Assembly (NCBI RefSeq): GCF_009618275.1
Contig: NZ_WIAD01000047.1
Location: 1-46,552, forward strand
From: Roseimaritima sediminicola
Lineage (GTDB): Bacteria; Planctomycetota; Planctomycetia; Pirellulales; Pirellulaceae
Direction: 5' to 3'
Length of the DNA stretch: 46,552 bases
A model generated the notes under the pieces. It made no database searches, was not told where the DNA came from, and saw only the letters and a list, made by a program, of their open reading frames with translations. A program made the translations under genes and the position numbers. How positions within the stretch are numbered: position 1 is the first letter of the stretch; every line of letters starts with the position of its first letter. Shown one piece after another: positions 17,166-25,704 of this stretch.

Positions 17166-18098
17166 GTGTACTACACGTTTGCATCCTCCGAATCGTTAAG
17201 CATTGTCGACATCATCGGCGACGACGCCGTCCAGGTGGTCAACAATCTTTGTACCGCACCCCTCCAATCGCTGGCCGAGTCGGCCGGTCTGGAGGCGTTC
17301 ATCACCGAGGTTCGCGGCCGCACGGTCGGCCACGGATGCTTGTTCCAGTTGGCGGACCGCCTGCGTTTTATCGGCGCCGGGGGACAGGCCCAGCGGCTGG
17401 TCGCCCACATCGACCGCTACATCATCCGCGAGGACGCGCGGCCCGAGGACCGCTCGCAAGACCTTACCGGGCTGTTGCTACCGCACGAAGATGCCCTGGT
17501 GGCGCTGTCCGACGCTTCGCCGACGCCGGCCGACCCGCCTCAGCTGGCCAGCCGGTCGCTCGGCGACGCAGCGGCCGATGCCGGCTCGGATTCCGGCGCG
17601 GTCGCCTATCAAGTTCCCTGGCTCAACTCGCCCGCCTGGTTGGTGCTCGGCCCTCCCGCGACGATTGCCCAACTGGGCAAGCGTTTCGCCCCGATGCTGG
17701 TATCCGGGGGCATCGAGGACTTTCACCCGGCCCGCATTCAAGCCGGTTTTCCCTGGTTCGGCGTCGACCTGGACGAAAGCAATCTGCCGCAGGAAGCCGA
17801 TCGTGACGCGCAGGCCATTTCCTTTACCAAGGGCTGCTACCTGGGACAAGAAACCGTGGCCCGTCTGGACGCGCTAGGCCAGGTTCAAAAGAAACTGGTG
17901 CGGTGGCAGCTGCAGGGAAGAGGCGAGCTGCCGGCGCCGGGAACGGAGCTGGTGGCCGGCGAAAAGACTGTCGGCAAAATCACCTCGATCACCGCCGGAC
18001 GCGATGCGGCGATCGTCCTGGCGATGACCCGCCGCAGCCACTTCGATGTGGGCTCCCGCGCCGAAGCCGCAGGAATGCAAGCGGTGGTAACGGAGTGA
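17166..18098 (+). CDS. ygfZ: YgfZ/GcvT-like folate-binding protein for Fe-S cluster maintenance
   Basis: Protein of 310 residues in the aminomethyltransferase (GcvT) fold. YgfZ proteins use folate to help assemble or repair certain iron-sulfur enzymes. The diagnostic motif KGCYLGQE, with the functional cysteine near residue 224, is intact and followed by TVARLDALGQVQKKLVRW. Earlier regions give FHPARIQAGFPWFGVDLDES, the substrate-pocket segment. It starts at GTG (VYYTFASSES), 7 bases after the isomerase, and ends in a 4-base overlap (GTGA) with the next gene. An 81-codon longer frame upstream overlaps the isomerase and is not part of the protein. Confidence 0.88.
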   Translation: MYYTFASSESLSIVDIIGDDAVQVVNNLCTAPLQSLAESAGLEAFITEVRGRTVGHGCLFQLADRLRFIGAGGQAQRLVAHIDRYIIREDARPEDRSQDLTGLLLPHEDALVALSDASPTPADPPQLASRSLGDAAADAGSDSGAVAYQVPWLNSPAWLVLGPPATIAQLGKRFAPMLVSGGIEDFHPARIQAGFPWFGVDLDESNLPQEADRDAQAISFTKGCYLGQETVARLDALGQVQKKLVRWQLQGRGELPAPGTELVAGEKTVGKITSITAGRDAAIVLAMTRRSHFDVGSRAEAAGMQAVVTE

Positions 18099-18532
18099 GC
18101 CACGGCGGCGAGGACGAGCATTCCTGCTGCTACGTGTTCGTCTACGGGACGCTGAAACGCGGACAGTGTCGCCAGCGCTGCTGGCCCCGCGAGCCGGTGG
18201 CCGTGGAAACCGGCTTCATCCGCGGAGGCTTGCTGGACCTCGGCGCCTACCCCGGTCTGCTGCCGGGCGAGGGCTGGGTGCGGGGCGAGTTGTGGGAATT
18301 CGAAGAGGAAGACCTGCCCGAAACGCTGCGCGTGCTGGACGCGATCGAAGGCTATGCGGCCGGCGATCCAGACAATTTGTACGGGCGCGAGGTCGTGCCG
18401 GTGTACGCGGTTCCGGAAGAGGGCGAACCCACTGCGGAAGCGTATACTTATTTCTATGCCGACCTCGAAGCCTCCAGCCGGCTAGCGCATCTTCAACCGA
18501 TCGCCGGGCGGAGTTACGTCGAATGGATTTGA
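18095..18532 (+). CDS. gamma-glutamylcyclotransferase family protein (AIG2-like)
   Basis: Small cytoplasmic enzyme of 145 residues, predicted to release 5-oxoproline from gamma-glutamyl amines or peptides. The N-terminal signature VFVYGTLKRGQC forms the substrate loop and the catalytic glutamate is expected in LDAIEGYAAGDPDNLYGR. The sequence then ends in a typical AEAYTYFY strand. It starts at the GTG within GTGA, overlapping the stop codon of the YgfZ-like gene by 4 bases, which points to translational coupling. A frame reaching 64 codons further upstream lies inside the previous gene and lacks similarity. Confidence 0.85.
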   Translation: MSHGGEDEHSCCYVFVYGTLKRGQCRQRCWPREPVAVETGFIRGGLLDLGAYPGLLPGEGWVRGELWEFEEEDLPETLRVLDAIEGYAAGDPDNLYGREVVPVYAVPEEGEPTAEAYTYFYADLEASSRLAHLQPIAGRSYVEWI

Positions 18533-18564
18533 GCCTTTTAAGGTGCGGCTGAAGCGGTCAAATG

Positions 18565-18579
18565 CGTATTATCAATACG
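18565..18579. promoter_or_regulatory. palindrome CGTATT-ATC-AATACG, possible operator
   Basis: A perfect 6-bp inverted repeat with a 3-base centre lies 58 bases before the isochorismatase start. It contains TATTAT, a good -10 match, although no -35 box is well placed. It could be a regulator binding site; inference only. Confidence 0.3.
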
Positions 18580-18636
18580 GTCACCATGGTAGGCGAGGCC
18601 ACTCGTCCATCTCCCAGCCTCCGACAGAGTTAACCT

Positions 18637-19182
18637 ATGAACCGAGCATTACTGGTGATCGATGTCCAGCGTGAATACTTCGACGGCGCCTTTCCGGTTC
18701 GCCATCCGGTGAATCATTTGGAGTCGATCCTGAAGGTGATGGCTGCCGCACGCAAGGCGAACATGCCCACGGCGATCATCCGGCACCACCAGCCCGATCC
18801 CGATTCGCCAGTGTTCCGGTACGGCAGCGACATGTGGCAGCTGCACGACGAAGTGGCCTCGCTTCCCCATGACGTGCTGATCGACAAGCAAATGCCGGGC
18901 TCGTTCACCAACACCTCCCTCGACGCGTTTTTAAAAGCGGAAGACGTCCAGACGGTGTGCATCACCGGTTACATGACCCAGGTATGCTGCGACACGACGG
19001 CTCGGCAAGCCTTTCACCGAGGCTACCAAGTCGAGTTTCTCAGCGACGCGACCGGTACGTTGGACGTTTCCAACAAAGCCGGGTCGGTGACCGCCGAACA
19101 GCTGCACGAGTCGATCCTGGTCGCCCAGCAGATGTTCATCAGCGACGTCGTCGATAGCGAGACGTGGATGCAGCGGCTGTAG
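18637..19182 (+). CDS. isochorismatase-family cysteine hydrolase
   Basis: Soluble hydrolase of 181 residues in the isochorismatase/nicotinamidase fold. The triad is visible: Asp9 in ALLVIDVQ, Lys in LIDKQMPGSF (near 84) and Cys in YMTQVCCDTTAR (near 119). Such proteins cleave amides or vinyl ethers; the exact substrate is not readable. The ATG follows a clear intergenic gap with a palindrome. Its TAG stop is the TAG inside the dispersed repeat GTAGCCGAAGTCGCCAGAC that begins at 19179. Confidence 0.9.
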   Translation: MNRALLVIDVQREYFDGAFPVRHPVNHLESILKVMAAARKANMPTAIIRHHQPDPDSPVFRYGSDMWQLHDEVASLPHDVLIDKQMPGSFTNTSLDAFLKAEDVQTVCITGYMTQVCCDTTARQAFHRGYQVEFLSDATGTLDVSNKAGSVTAEQLHESILVAQQMFISDVVDSETWMQRL

Positions 19183-19375
19183 CCGAAGTCGCCAGACTTT
19201 GGGCGGCGCCGGAGTCCAGGCTTCAGCCGCCCGGAGCGCTGCCTGAATCGCCTAAAGGCTAGACTCCAACTAGCGATTTCAGCTACTGGCGCTGGAGTCC
19301 AGGCTTTAGCCGCGCGAGGAGCCCAAACGGAATCGCCTAAAGGCTAGACTCCAACGGGCGAGTTCAGCTACGTTT
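19179..19375. repeat. dispersed inverted/direct repeat cluster between convergent genes
   Basis: A left arm, GTAGCCGAAGTCGCCAGAC at 19179, pairs with a right arm, GGGCGAGTTCAGCTACG, near 19356-19372. Between them two copies of a second repeat pair alternate: GGAGTCCAGGCTT(T/C)AGCCG and ATCGCCTAAAGGCTAGACTCC, which are roughly inverted to each other. The arms supply both stop codons: TAG of the isochorismatase gene at the left end and TAG of the WYL gene at the right end. Confidence 0.85.
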
Positions 19376-20381
19376 TGTAGGTTTCTGCCAGTCGGCTGAC
19401 CGCGTCGACGACGGCTTGGCGGACCTCTGGCGGCTCGAGCACTTCGGCATCGGCGCCCAAGGCCAGGACCTTGGGCAGCACCTCGCGTGGGTGCGAGGCC
19501 GGCACCGTCAAGACGAAGTCGCCCTCGTCCTGTTCGGCCATCTGTTGTTCGGGGTGCCAGGGGTCTTCTCGAACCCAGGCGGCCGCTCGCGGTCCCAGGC
19601 GGATCCGCACCTGAATCGGCGAATCGCCCGAAAAGATTCCAATGCTGTTTTTCAGGTGCTTGGAAACGTCCACCTCCGGATCCGGCTTGAACCATTCGTC
19701 CAGGGCGGTCGCTTTGTGAAACCGATCCAGTTTCCAGTGCCGCATCCGCTGCTGGGGATCGGTCACTTCGGCCGCGGCCGCGACGACATACAGGCTGGAC
19801 TGATAAACCGCCAGTCCGTAGGGTTCGATCCGCCGCGTCGAGGCGGGCCGGCCAACCGGTTCGTAATCGATCTGGACGACTCGGTGTTCGGCCACCGCGC
19901 GGTTGATCGTCCGCAGGATGCCTTCCTGTTTCTGGTAGGACTTGGTCGAACCGACCATCACGTGGACGCTTTTGCGAAACCGCTCGTAGTGTTCCCACAC
20001 GCCCTCGGGCATCTCTTCCTGGATCTTGTTCCAGAACGATTCGATGCCTTGCCAGTACTGCGTACCGACCAACGGATACAACAGGTCTCGACCGATCGAC
20101 AGAGCGATCAATTCGGTGGCCGTGGCGGTGATCTTATGAACGCCGCGTTCGGTGCGTCCCAGCTTGTAGACTTTGCCGCGCTGGACCTGTTCGGTTTGCA
20201 GGTCAAAGCCGGCGGCCATCAGGGCTTCCAGGTCGCGGCGGACGGTGCGTTCATGCAGCGAACTGAGCCCCAGGTCGGCGATCAAGTCATCGCGGACTTC
20301 GTCCAGCGTCCGGCCAAAGCGCGCCATTTCCAGCAGTTGCAGGATCTTGTGTTGCCGAATCAGCTGTTCGTTGCGAGCCAT
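19368..20381 (-). CDS. WYL-domain transcriptional regulator
   Basis: Regulator of 337 residues. An N-terminal helix-turn-helix (about 1-75, including LHERTVRRDLEALMAAGFDL) is followed by a linker, a WYL ligand-binding domain (about 145-215, VVQIDYEPVGRPASTRRIEPYGL then SSLYVVA) and a C-terminal WCX-type extension (about 235-330). These proteins bind ligands, sometimes nucleic acids or nucleotides, and control stress, repair or defence genes. No defence gene is adjacent, so its targets are unknown. The ATG is the first in frame after a 160-bp gap from the CRTAC1 gene. The TAG stop lies within a dispersed repeat. Confidence 0.92.
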   Translation of the reverse strand: MARNEQLIRQHKILQLLEMARFGRTLDEVRDDLIADLGLSSLHERTVRRDLEALMAAGFDLQTEQVQRGKVYKLGRTERGVHKITATATELIALSIGRDLLYPLVGTQYWQGIESFWNKIQEEMPEGVWEHYERFRKSVHVMVGSTKSYQKQEGILRTINRAVAEHRVVQIDYEPVGRPASTRRIEPYGLAVYQSSLYVVAAAAEVTDPQQRMRHWKLDRFHKATALDEWFKPDPEVDVSKHLKNSIGIFSGDSPIQVRIRLGPRAAAWVREDPWHPEQQMAEQDEGDFVLTVPASHPREVLPKVLALGADAEVLEPPEVRQAVVDAVSRLAETYKT

Positions 20382-20541
20382 CCGAGTAAGCCTCCCGCCG
20401 CGGATGCAGATTATTTCAAAGTCGCGAATCTAACGCCCGAGCAGCGGTTGTTCCATAGCCTGCGTGGTGCAGTGCTCGCGCGAGGGAGCGCGTGCCGGCG
20501 GCTGGACGGGCTGTCGATGTTATTGAGCAATGTGTTTTCGA

Positions 20542-22371
20542 CTACTTCGACAGTCCCTGGATCAAGGTGTGGTAGCGGCCGAAATCGCTGAGCGTCCTGG
20601 TTTCGCGCCGGCCGTCGGGCCAGCGGATCTGGAGTTGCACCGCGGTGGTTTCCGGCCGCAAGCTCCACCGCATCCGCGGATCGCTGGACGAGAGGTAACT
20701 GCCGCCGCCAAATCGAAAGCGTGTCGAACGCTGGCCGCCGGGATGCTGCTCCAACGTCACGCTCGTGCCGATGGCGTCGCGATTGCTGTTCCGTCCAATT
20801 AAGCGAACTCCGACCCAGGGCGTGCGGGGCGCGAGGTCATTTCGCAGCAACCGAAACGGGGCGTTCAGATGAGTGAACGCCAGATCCCAGTCACCGTCGT
20901 TGTCGAAATCGCACTTCGCCAACCCACGACCGTCGTGAGCCTGGCCCAGGTAGTCAGAGGGATCGATCGACAACAATTCGAAACGCTGCTGTTTCCCGAT
21001 CAAGACCAGGGGGCGTTGTCGGCTGGTTCCCGCGGCCGGCATTCGCAGCACGTGCCCATTGGTCACGACGATGTCGAGATCGCCGTCGTTGTCCAAATCG
21101 TCGGTCACCGTTCCCCAGCCCACGTAGGTCGTGCCGATGGCGGACAAACCGCACACGCCGCTGGCGTGGGTGTAGTTGCCACCGCCATCGTTGCGGTACA
21201 GGGCAAAGGTATTGTTTTCGTAATTCGAGACCCACAGATCCGGCCGGCCGTCGCCGTTATAGTCCAACACCGATAGTCCCATACTGCCATCGGCCATCCC
21301 CCGAGCTCCGAAGGCCGCCCCGCCGGTGACGGCGTTTTCTGTAAAGGTCCCGTCACCGCGATTGTGGTACAGATAGTTCGCATCGGTGTCGTTGGCCACA
21401 TAGATGTCCAGGTGATCGTCGCCGTTGAAGTCCAACAGCGTCACGCCCAGTCCTTTGCCCTTGGGAATCAGGCCAGCGCGGTCGCTGATGTCTTCAAAAC
21501 GGCCGTCACCGGTGGAGCGGTACAGGACATCGTCCAGGCCCTCAAAGACCAGCGGCGTACACACCTCGCGTTGATCACCGCCGGCAAAACAATCCGGGTT
21601 GTTGTCCCAGGACCAATCGACGTAGTGCGTCACATATAGGTCCAGATGGCCATCACCGTCCACATCGCCCCAGCCCGCCGCGGTGCTCCAAGCTCGGTCG
21701 TGCAAGCCAGCGGTCGCGGTGACCGATACAAAAGTGCCGTCCCCCTGATTGCGCAGCAGTACGAGACCGCCGTAGCCGGTCAACAGCAGGTCGGAAAAGC
21801 CGTCGCTGTCGTAGTCGGCCACCGCCACACCGTGGCCGTAGTGCGGGGCCTCGGCCGCGCCGGCAACGGCCGCGACGTTCTGAAACACGCCGCCGCGAGC
21901 ACGAAACAGCCCGTTCGGGTGGCCGCGTAACGGTTGATCGGTGACGATGGTTCCGCCGCCGACCAGAAAGAAATCGCAGTGACCGTCGTGGTCAAAGTCC
22001 AGCACCCCCACGCCGCCGCCCAACACCTCGGCGATGCTGTACTCCGCGGACTCCCAACCGTTGCGATAGGTGAAATCGATCGCACTGTCGGCCGTTGCGT
22101 CGGTAAACCAACTGGCCTCGGCCGGCGGAGAGGGTCGCTCGATGCTCTCGCGCTCGGCCAGCTCGGTCGAGGAGCGACCGCAGCCGCCCAGGCCGACCAA
22201 CAGGACTGCTGCAAGAATCGCCGAAGATGCCGGCGATCTTTGTTGCGGCCCTTGCCTTCGCTGCAGCCTATCCCTTCGCCGTGGTCCATCCCTTCGCTGC
22301 GGTCCATCCGTTTGCCGTGGTCGTGGCGGGAAACGCTTTGCTGTGGGGGCGTTGGGGGCAGCTTGTTTCAT
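20542..22371 (-). CDS. CRTAC1-like FG-GAP/VCBS and ASPIC/UnbV lipoprotein
   Basis: Surface or periplasmic lipoprotein of 609 residues. A basic, repeat-rich N-terminus leads to a hydrophobic segment and lipobox LVGLGGC (Cys near 64). The body is a beta-propeller with at least seven calcium-binding loops of DxDxDG type: DFDHDGHCD, DYDSDGFSD, DVDGDGHLD, DFNGDDHLD, DYNGDGRPD, DLDNDGDLD and DFDNDGDWD. The C-terminus is an ASPIC/UnbV domain (VGVRLIGRNSNRDAIGTSV). It overlaps the upstream TPR gene by 4 bases (ATGA), a pairing frequent in planctomycetes. Role unknown; probably calcium-dependent binding at the cell surface. Confidence 0.9.
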   Translation of the reverse strand: MKQAAPNAPTAKRFPPRPRQTDGPQRRDGPRRRDRLQRRQGPQQRSPASSAILAAVLLVGLGGCGRSSTELAERESIERPSPPAEASWFTDATADSAIDFTYRNGWESAEYSIAEVLGGGVGVLDFDHDGHCDFFLVGGGTIVTDQPLRGHPNGLFRARGGVFQNVAAVAGAAEAPHYGHGVAVADYDSDGFSDLLLTGYGGLVLLRNQGDGTFVSVTATAGLHDRAWSTAAGWGDVDGDGHLDLYVTHYVDWSWDNNPDCFAGGDQREVCTPLVFEGLDDVLYRSTGDGRFEDISDRAGLIPKGKGLGVTLLDFNGDDHLDIYVANDTDANYLYHNRGDGTFTENAVTGGAAFGARGMADGSMGLSVLDYNGDGRPDLWVSNYENNTFALYRNDGGGNYTHASGVCGLSAIGTTYVGWGTVTDDLDNDGDLDIVVTNGHVLRMPAAGTSRQRPLVLIGKQQRFELLSIDPSDYLGQAHDGRGLAKCDFDNDGDWDLAFTHLNAPFRLLRNDLAPRTPWVGVRLIGRNSNRDAIGTSVTLEQHPGGQRSTRFRFGGGSYLSSSDPRMRWSLRPETTAVQLQIRWPDGRRETRTLSDFGRYHTLIQGLSK

Positions 22372-23768
22372 GGTTGGCTCGTCTGCAACGTTTCCAAGAT
22401 CTCACGGTGAGTGCGTGCCCGGGCCGCGTAATTCGGCTCCGCGTTCTGATGTTGCTCGTAGAACTGGGCCAGTGTTTGGTGGGCTGCGACGTGTCCCGGT
22501 TCGAGCGCCAACACGCATTTCAAATGAAACAAGCCTCCGGCGTGGCGGCCGTTTTCCAGCATCAGCACGCCCATGCGAAACCGGGCGTCGACGTTGTCCG
22601 GTTCGTCAGCGATCCGATACGCGTACGCCCCCAGTTCGGCGAATCGGGCCCGCCGCTCGGTCACCCGGGTCAAGATCTCGTCGCCTTCGTCCGCCTGTCC
22701 CAGCCGTTTCAGCGTCAGCCCCAGCTGATACTCCGCATCCTCCAACTGCGGAGCCAGTTGCAGCGATTGTCGGAACCGTTCGGCGGCCTCGGCGAAGTGA
22801 CCGGCGTCGAAATCCAGCATGCCACGTTCGTATTCGGCGAGCCCGGATTGGGGTTTCAGGCATAATCGCAGATAGGCTTTTTCCAGGTCGCGTGGAGCAG
22901 CGGCCAGGGCGGACTGCAGCACCGCCTCGGCCTGCTCCGGGGCCCCTAACAAGCGATGACAGCGCGCGCGGAACGGATTGACGGCCGGCGCGGCCAGGGC
23001 ATCGGAGGCGACACAACGATCCAGTAACGGCAGGGCTTCGTCAGGACGCTGCTGCAGAACCAACCACTGTCCCAGGGCGAACAACCCCGGCGGATACGAG
23101 GGGTTGGTTTCCACCGCTTGCCGATACGCTTTTTGGGTATCTTCCTTGCGAAATTCGGCTTCGGCGATCTGCCCCTTAGCCAGGTAGGCTTTGGGGTCCC
23201 AGGGACAGTCCGCCACCCAAGTCTGGACGATCAACTTCGCCTCGGCCAACCGCCCCTGGGCTCGCAATCCCAGCACGTACACATCGGCGATGTCCGCGGC
23301 GTGGCTCCCCGGGTTCTTCATCCACCGAGCAAGCTCGCGGTCGACTGCTTCCAACTGACCATTTTGGGCTTCGGCCAGCAAAGCCTCCCGCTCCGCTCGC
23401 TCCCGCTCCAGGCCCGCCGCCAGGGCTTCGCGCAGATGCCGCTGCATCGCGTGGCCATCGCCATAGCGGCGCGCCAACCTGGCACGAAACCAGGCGATCT
23501 CCGCAGGGTCTCCGTTCAGTCGCGACGCGGTTTCCAGACGCCGGAGCATTTGATCGTGATTGCGGAGCAACAACTGGTGCTCGGCCTCCGACAGCGCAGA
23601 CCAAGCCATCACGCCGGTGCTCCAGAGCACCAGAGCCAATCCCCCCACGGCAGCCGCGGCCCAATACAGACCTCGGCGCAGGGTTGCCGTTGGCCGCTTG
23701 CGGGCTGTGGCACGACTCGAGTCACGTTGCCCGCGGCGCTTCCGCCGGCTGGTTTTACTTTTTTCCAA
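22368..23768 (-). CDS. membrane-anchored TPR protein
   Basis: Protein of 466 residues with a very basic N-terminus, one membrane helix (YWAAAAVGGLALVLW) and then about ten helical TPR-like repeats facing the periplasm, such as AYRQAVETNPSYPPGLFALGQW and AAERFRQSLQLAPQLEDAEYQLG. It appears to begin at TTG (no in-frame ATG is placed upstream), so the start is uncertain. Its TGA overlaps the ATG of the CRTAC1 lipoprotein, so the two are likely co-translated and may form a complex. Divergent from the DUF1559 gene across 205 bp. Confidence 0.85.
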   Translation of the reverse strand: MEKSKTSRRKRRGQRDSSRATARKRPTATLRRGLYWAAAAVGGLALVLWSTGVMAWSALSEAEHQLLLRNHDQMLRRLETASRLNGDPAEIAWFRARLARRYGDGHAMQRHLREALAAGLERERAEREALLAEAQNGQLEAVDRELARWMKNPGSHAADIADVYVLGLRAQGRLAEAKLIVQTWVADCPWDPKAYLAKGQIAEAEFRKEDTQKAYRQAVETNPSYPPGLFALGQWLVLQQRPDEALPLLDRCVASDALAAPAVNPFRARCHRLLGAPEQAEAVLQSALAAAPRDLEKAYLRLCLKPQSGLAEYERGMLDFDAGHFAEAAERFRQSLQLAPQLEDAEYQLGLTLKRLGQADEGDEILTRVTERRARFAELGAYAYRIADEPDNVDARFRMGVLMLENGRHAGGLFHLKCVLALEPGHVAAHQTLAQFYEQHQNAEPNYAARARTHREILETLQTSQP

Positions 23769-23888
23769 TGGACTGTGTTTTTAGCGAACCAAAACGCCAC
23801 GCACCGGGTTTAATGGGAATCCTTTGTTCACCCGCTCGCCCCACCCCTAGAGTCAGGAGCCAACGGCAATCTTCCCGAATTTGAACGT

Positions 23889-23925
23889 CTGGACCATTGT
23901 CCAGAACTCAACAAAATGATACTAT
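23889..23925 (+). promoter_or_regulatory. predicted promoter with overlapping hairpin for the DUF1559 gene
   Basis: TTGTCC (23897-23902) and TACTAT (23920-23925) are 17 bases apart, each 4 of 6 consensus. A perfect inverted repeat, CTGGAC-CATT-GTCCAG (23889-23904), covers the -35 box and could be an operator. The leader to the ATG is about 40 nt and carries AAGGA at 23962. Consensus-based inference. Confidence 0.35.
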
Positions 23926-23973
23926 TAAACTGCTTGTTTTCTATTCCCTATTTTCTATTCTAAGGATCTTTGG

Positions 23974-24912
23974 ATGCTTGTACGAACTCGAAATTACCGG
24001 GCGGCTTCGCCCCCCTCTCGCGACGGCTTTACCCTGGTCGAACTGCTGGTCGTGATCGCCATTATCGGCGTGCTGGTCGGTTTGCTTCTGCCAGCCGTCC
24101 AGGCGGCTCGTGAAGCGGCTCGCCGCATGTCCTGCTCCAACAACATGAAACAGTTGGGTTTGGCCATGCATAACTACCACGATACGTTCCAGGTTTTCCC
24201 CTACGGCTATTCCGAAGGTGGGTTTGCGACCCGCAAGCGAGATTGCTGGGTGCAGCGGATTCTGCCCTTTATCGAACAGGGCAATATGCAGGAGCGTTAC
24301 GAAACGCAAAACCCTGTGTGGATCATGGACACCGACGCCACGATCAAAGACTTTGAAATCCCCGGCATGGTTTGTCCCTCGGACGGCACCACGCCGTTGG
24401 GCGGCAGCGGTGGCCGTCGGTCTGGCGGAGACGGTTTTCAGGGTAACTACATCCTCGCCACCGGCGATGGGATCATGTTCCACCATCAGCAACTGCGAGG
24501 GTTGTTCTATTATCAATCCGCCAACAAATTCGCCAGCATCGTCGACGGCACCTCCAACACGCTGATGGGTGCGGAATCGATCCGCGGCGGCAATGAAACC
24601 GGCGGATGGGGCGGGGCTGGTGCGTACTGGGGCGGTGCTCGCTGGGGCGGTTACGGCTTTACCGCTTTGGAAGGCCCCAACACCACGGTTCCGGATCGTG
24701 TCTATCAGTGTAAGTCGACCAGCTACCGCAATCTGCCGTGCGAATCCTTGACCGGCGCCGACGAGACGCAGGTCTTCGCGCGAAGCCACCACCCGGGCGG
24801 CGTTGAAGCGTTTTTGGCCGACGGTTCGGTCCGCTTTATCACCGACACCATCAACCTGGTCGCCTATCGGGCGATGTCCACGATCAATCAAGGTGAAGTC
24901 GTTAATGAGTAA
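23974..24912 (+). CDS. DUF1559 prepilin-like secreted protein
   Basis: Type II/IV pseudopilin-like protein of 312 residues. The class III signal has cleavage site G18/F19 in DGFTLVELLVVIAIIGVL, with Glu at mature position 5 and the long hydrophobic helix, then the family segment LPAVQAAREAARRMSCSNN and KQLGLAMHNYHD. The C-terminal H-x9-DG type box is seen as HHPGGVEAFLADGSVRF. DUF1559 is massively expanded in planctomycetes; the proteins are thought to form surface or periplasmic fibres. The ATG has AAGGA 8 bases upstream. The lipoprotein gene downstream overlaps its 3' end by 8 bases. Confidence 0.95.
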   Translation: MLVRTRNYRAASPPSRDGFTLVELLVVIAIIGVLVGLLLPAVQAAREAARRMSCSNNMKQLGLAMHNYHDTFQVFPYGYSEGGFATRKRDCWVQRILPFIEQGNMQERYETQNPVWIMDTDATIKDFEIPGMVCPSDGTTPLGGSGGRRSGGDGFQGNYILATGDGIMFHHQQLRGLFYYQSANKFASIVDGTSNTLMGAESIRGGNETGGWGGAGAYWGGARWGGYGFTALEGPNTTVPDRVYQCKSTSYRNLPCESLTGADETQVFARSHHPGGVEAFLADGSVRFITDTINLVAYRAMSTINQGEVVNE

Positions 24913-25339
24913 GAGTGTGATGACCCAAGCCAGCAAGCTCTTCAGCGTGCTGACGCTGTCCGTCCTGCTGGTCCCCGCGATCGGATGCGGTCCGAGCGGA
25001 CCGGTAACCACGCCGGTTTCCGGTTCCGTTTCCTACGACGGAACCCCGCTGGACAACGGCTACGTGACCTTCCGCGACACCGATAGTTCGACGCCCAGTG
25101 CAGCGGGCAAAATCGGCGCGGACGGCACTTATACGGTGGACGTTATTCCCGGCAGCAAGACTGTTGAGATCACTTCCTCACGCGATGTTCCCGGCAAGTT
25201 TGACATGTCCAATCCGGGCGTGAAAGTTCAGTTGACTGAGCAATTCATTCCGGAGGATTACAACAAGCAGACGAAGCTGACGGCTGAAGTCGGTGACGAT
25301 GCGATGACCTTGGACTTCGACCTCGAAGCGGTGAACTAA
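24905..25339 (+). CDS. small lipoprotein with carboxypeptidase-regulatory-like (Ig-like) domain
   Basis: Lipoprotein of 144 residues. The signal ends in the lipobox VPAIGC (Cys near 27), followed by one beta-sandwich (VSGSVSYDGTPLDNGYVTF, then GTYTVDVIPGSKTVEI). Genes of this type regularly follow DUF1559 genes in planctomycetes. I use the ATG within the end of the DUF1559 gene (AAGGTGA upstream); an ATG 15 bases later is possible. The pair ends in a strong intrinsic terminator. Confidence 0.85.
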   Translation: MSKSVMTQASKLFSVLTLSVLLVPAIGCGPSGPVTTPVSGSVSYDGTPLDNGYVTFRDTDSSTPSAAGKIGADGTYTVDVIPGSKTVEITSSRDVPGKFDMSNPGVKVQLTEQFIPEDYNKQTKLTAEVGDDAMTLDFDLEAVN

Positions 25340-25371
25340 TCACTGGGCTGTCCTCAGCCAAGTAAGCGACG

Positions 25372-25416
25372 CAGCCCCGCGGAGAAAGGCCCTCTTTTCC
25401 CGCGGGGCTGTTTTTT
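25372..25416 (+). terminator. intrinsic terminator of the DUF1559-lipoprotein operon
   Basis: A perfect 11-bp GC-rich stem, CAGCCCCGCGG (25372-25382) with CCGCGGGGCTG (25400-25410), a 17-base loop and six Ts at 25411-25416. It begins 33 bases after the lipoprotein stop. Confidence 0.93.
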
Positions 25417-25527
25417 GCGCCGAGTCGACCGTAGCTGAAGTCGCCAGGCTTTGGCCCCGCTGCCGTCGCTGAAGTCGCCAGACTTTGCATAGGGTTCTCG
25501 GCAACCTGGAAGCGAGGCGAGTGATGG

Positions 25528-25699
25528 TAAGCACGTCGCAACATTTCATTCGGCTTTACTCTCCCCCTGGGAGAGTCGGGCTCTTAGGCCCGGAGAGGGT
25601 TCTCGTAGGGCCCTCCCCGGGCCTAAGAGCCCGACCCTCCCGCTGCGCGGGAGGGTGTTGTCGCGGGGTTTCACCGAAAGATTCATGCCGACGTGCTTA
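25528..25699. mobile_element. complete 172-bp MITE-like element with 11-bp terminal inverted repeats
   Basis: The ends are TAAGCACGTCG (25528-25538) and CGACGTGCTTA (25689-25699), perfect inverted repeats that can also be read as a TA duplication around 9-bp repeats. Inside are three hairpins: ACTCTCCC/GGGAGAGT at 25559-25577, a 24-bp-arm hairpin at 25576-25634 with one mismatch and an 11-base loop, and a 9-bp stem at 25635-25655. There is no coding capacity. A partial copy lies at 4353-4450 and another starts at 46502. Confidence 0.85.
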
Positions 25700-25704
25700 G
25701 AAAG

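Noticed and set aside
19368-20381. WYL regulator as marker of a defence island
   Set aside because: Neighbours are metabolic or envelope genes; no nuclease, methylase or abortive infection gene is present.
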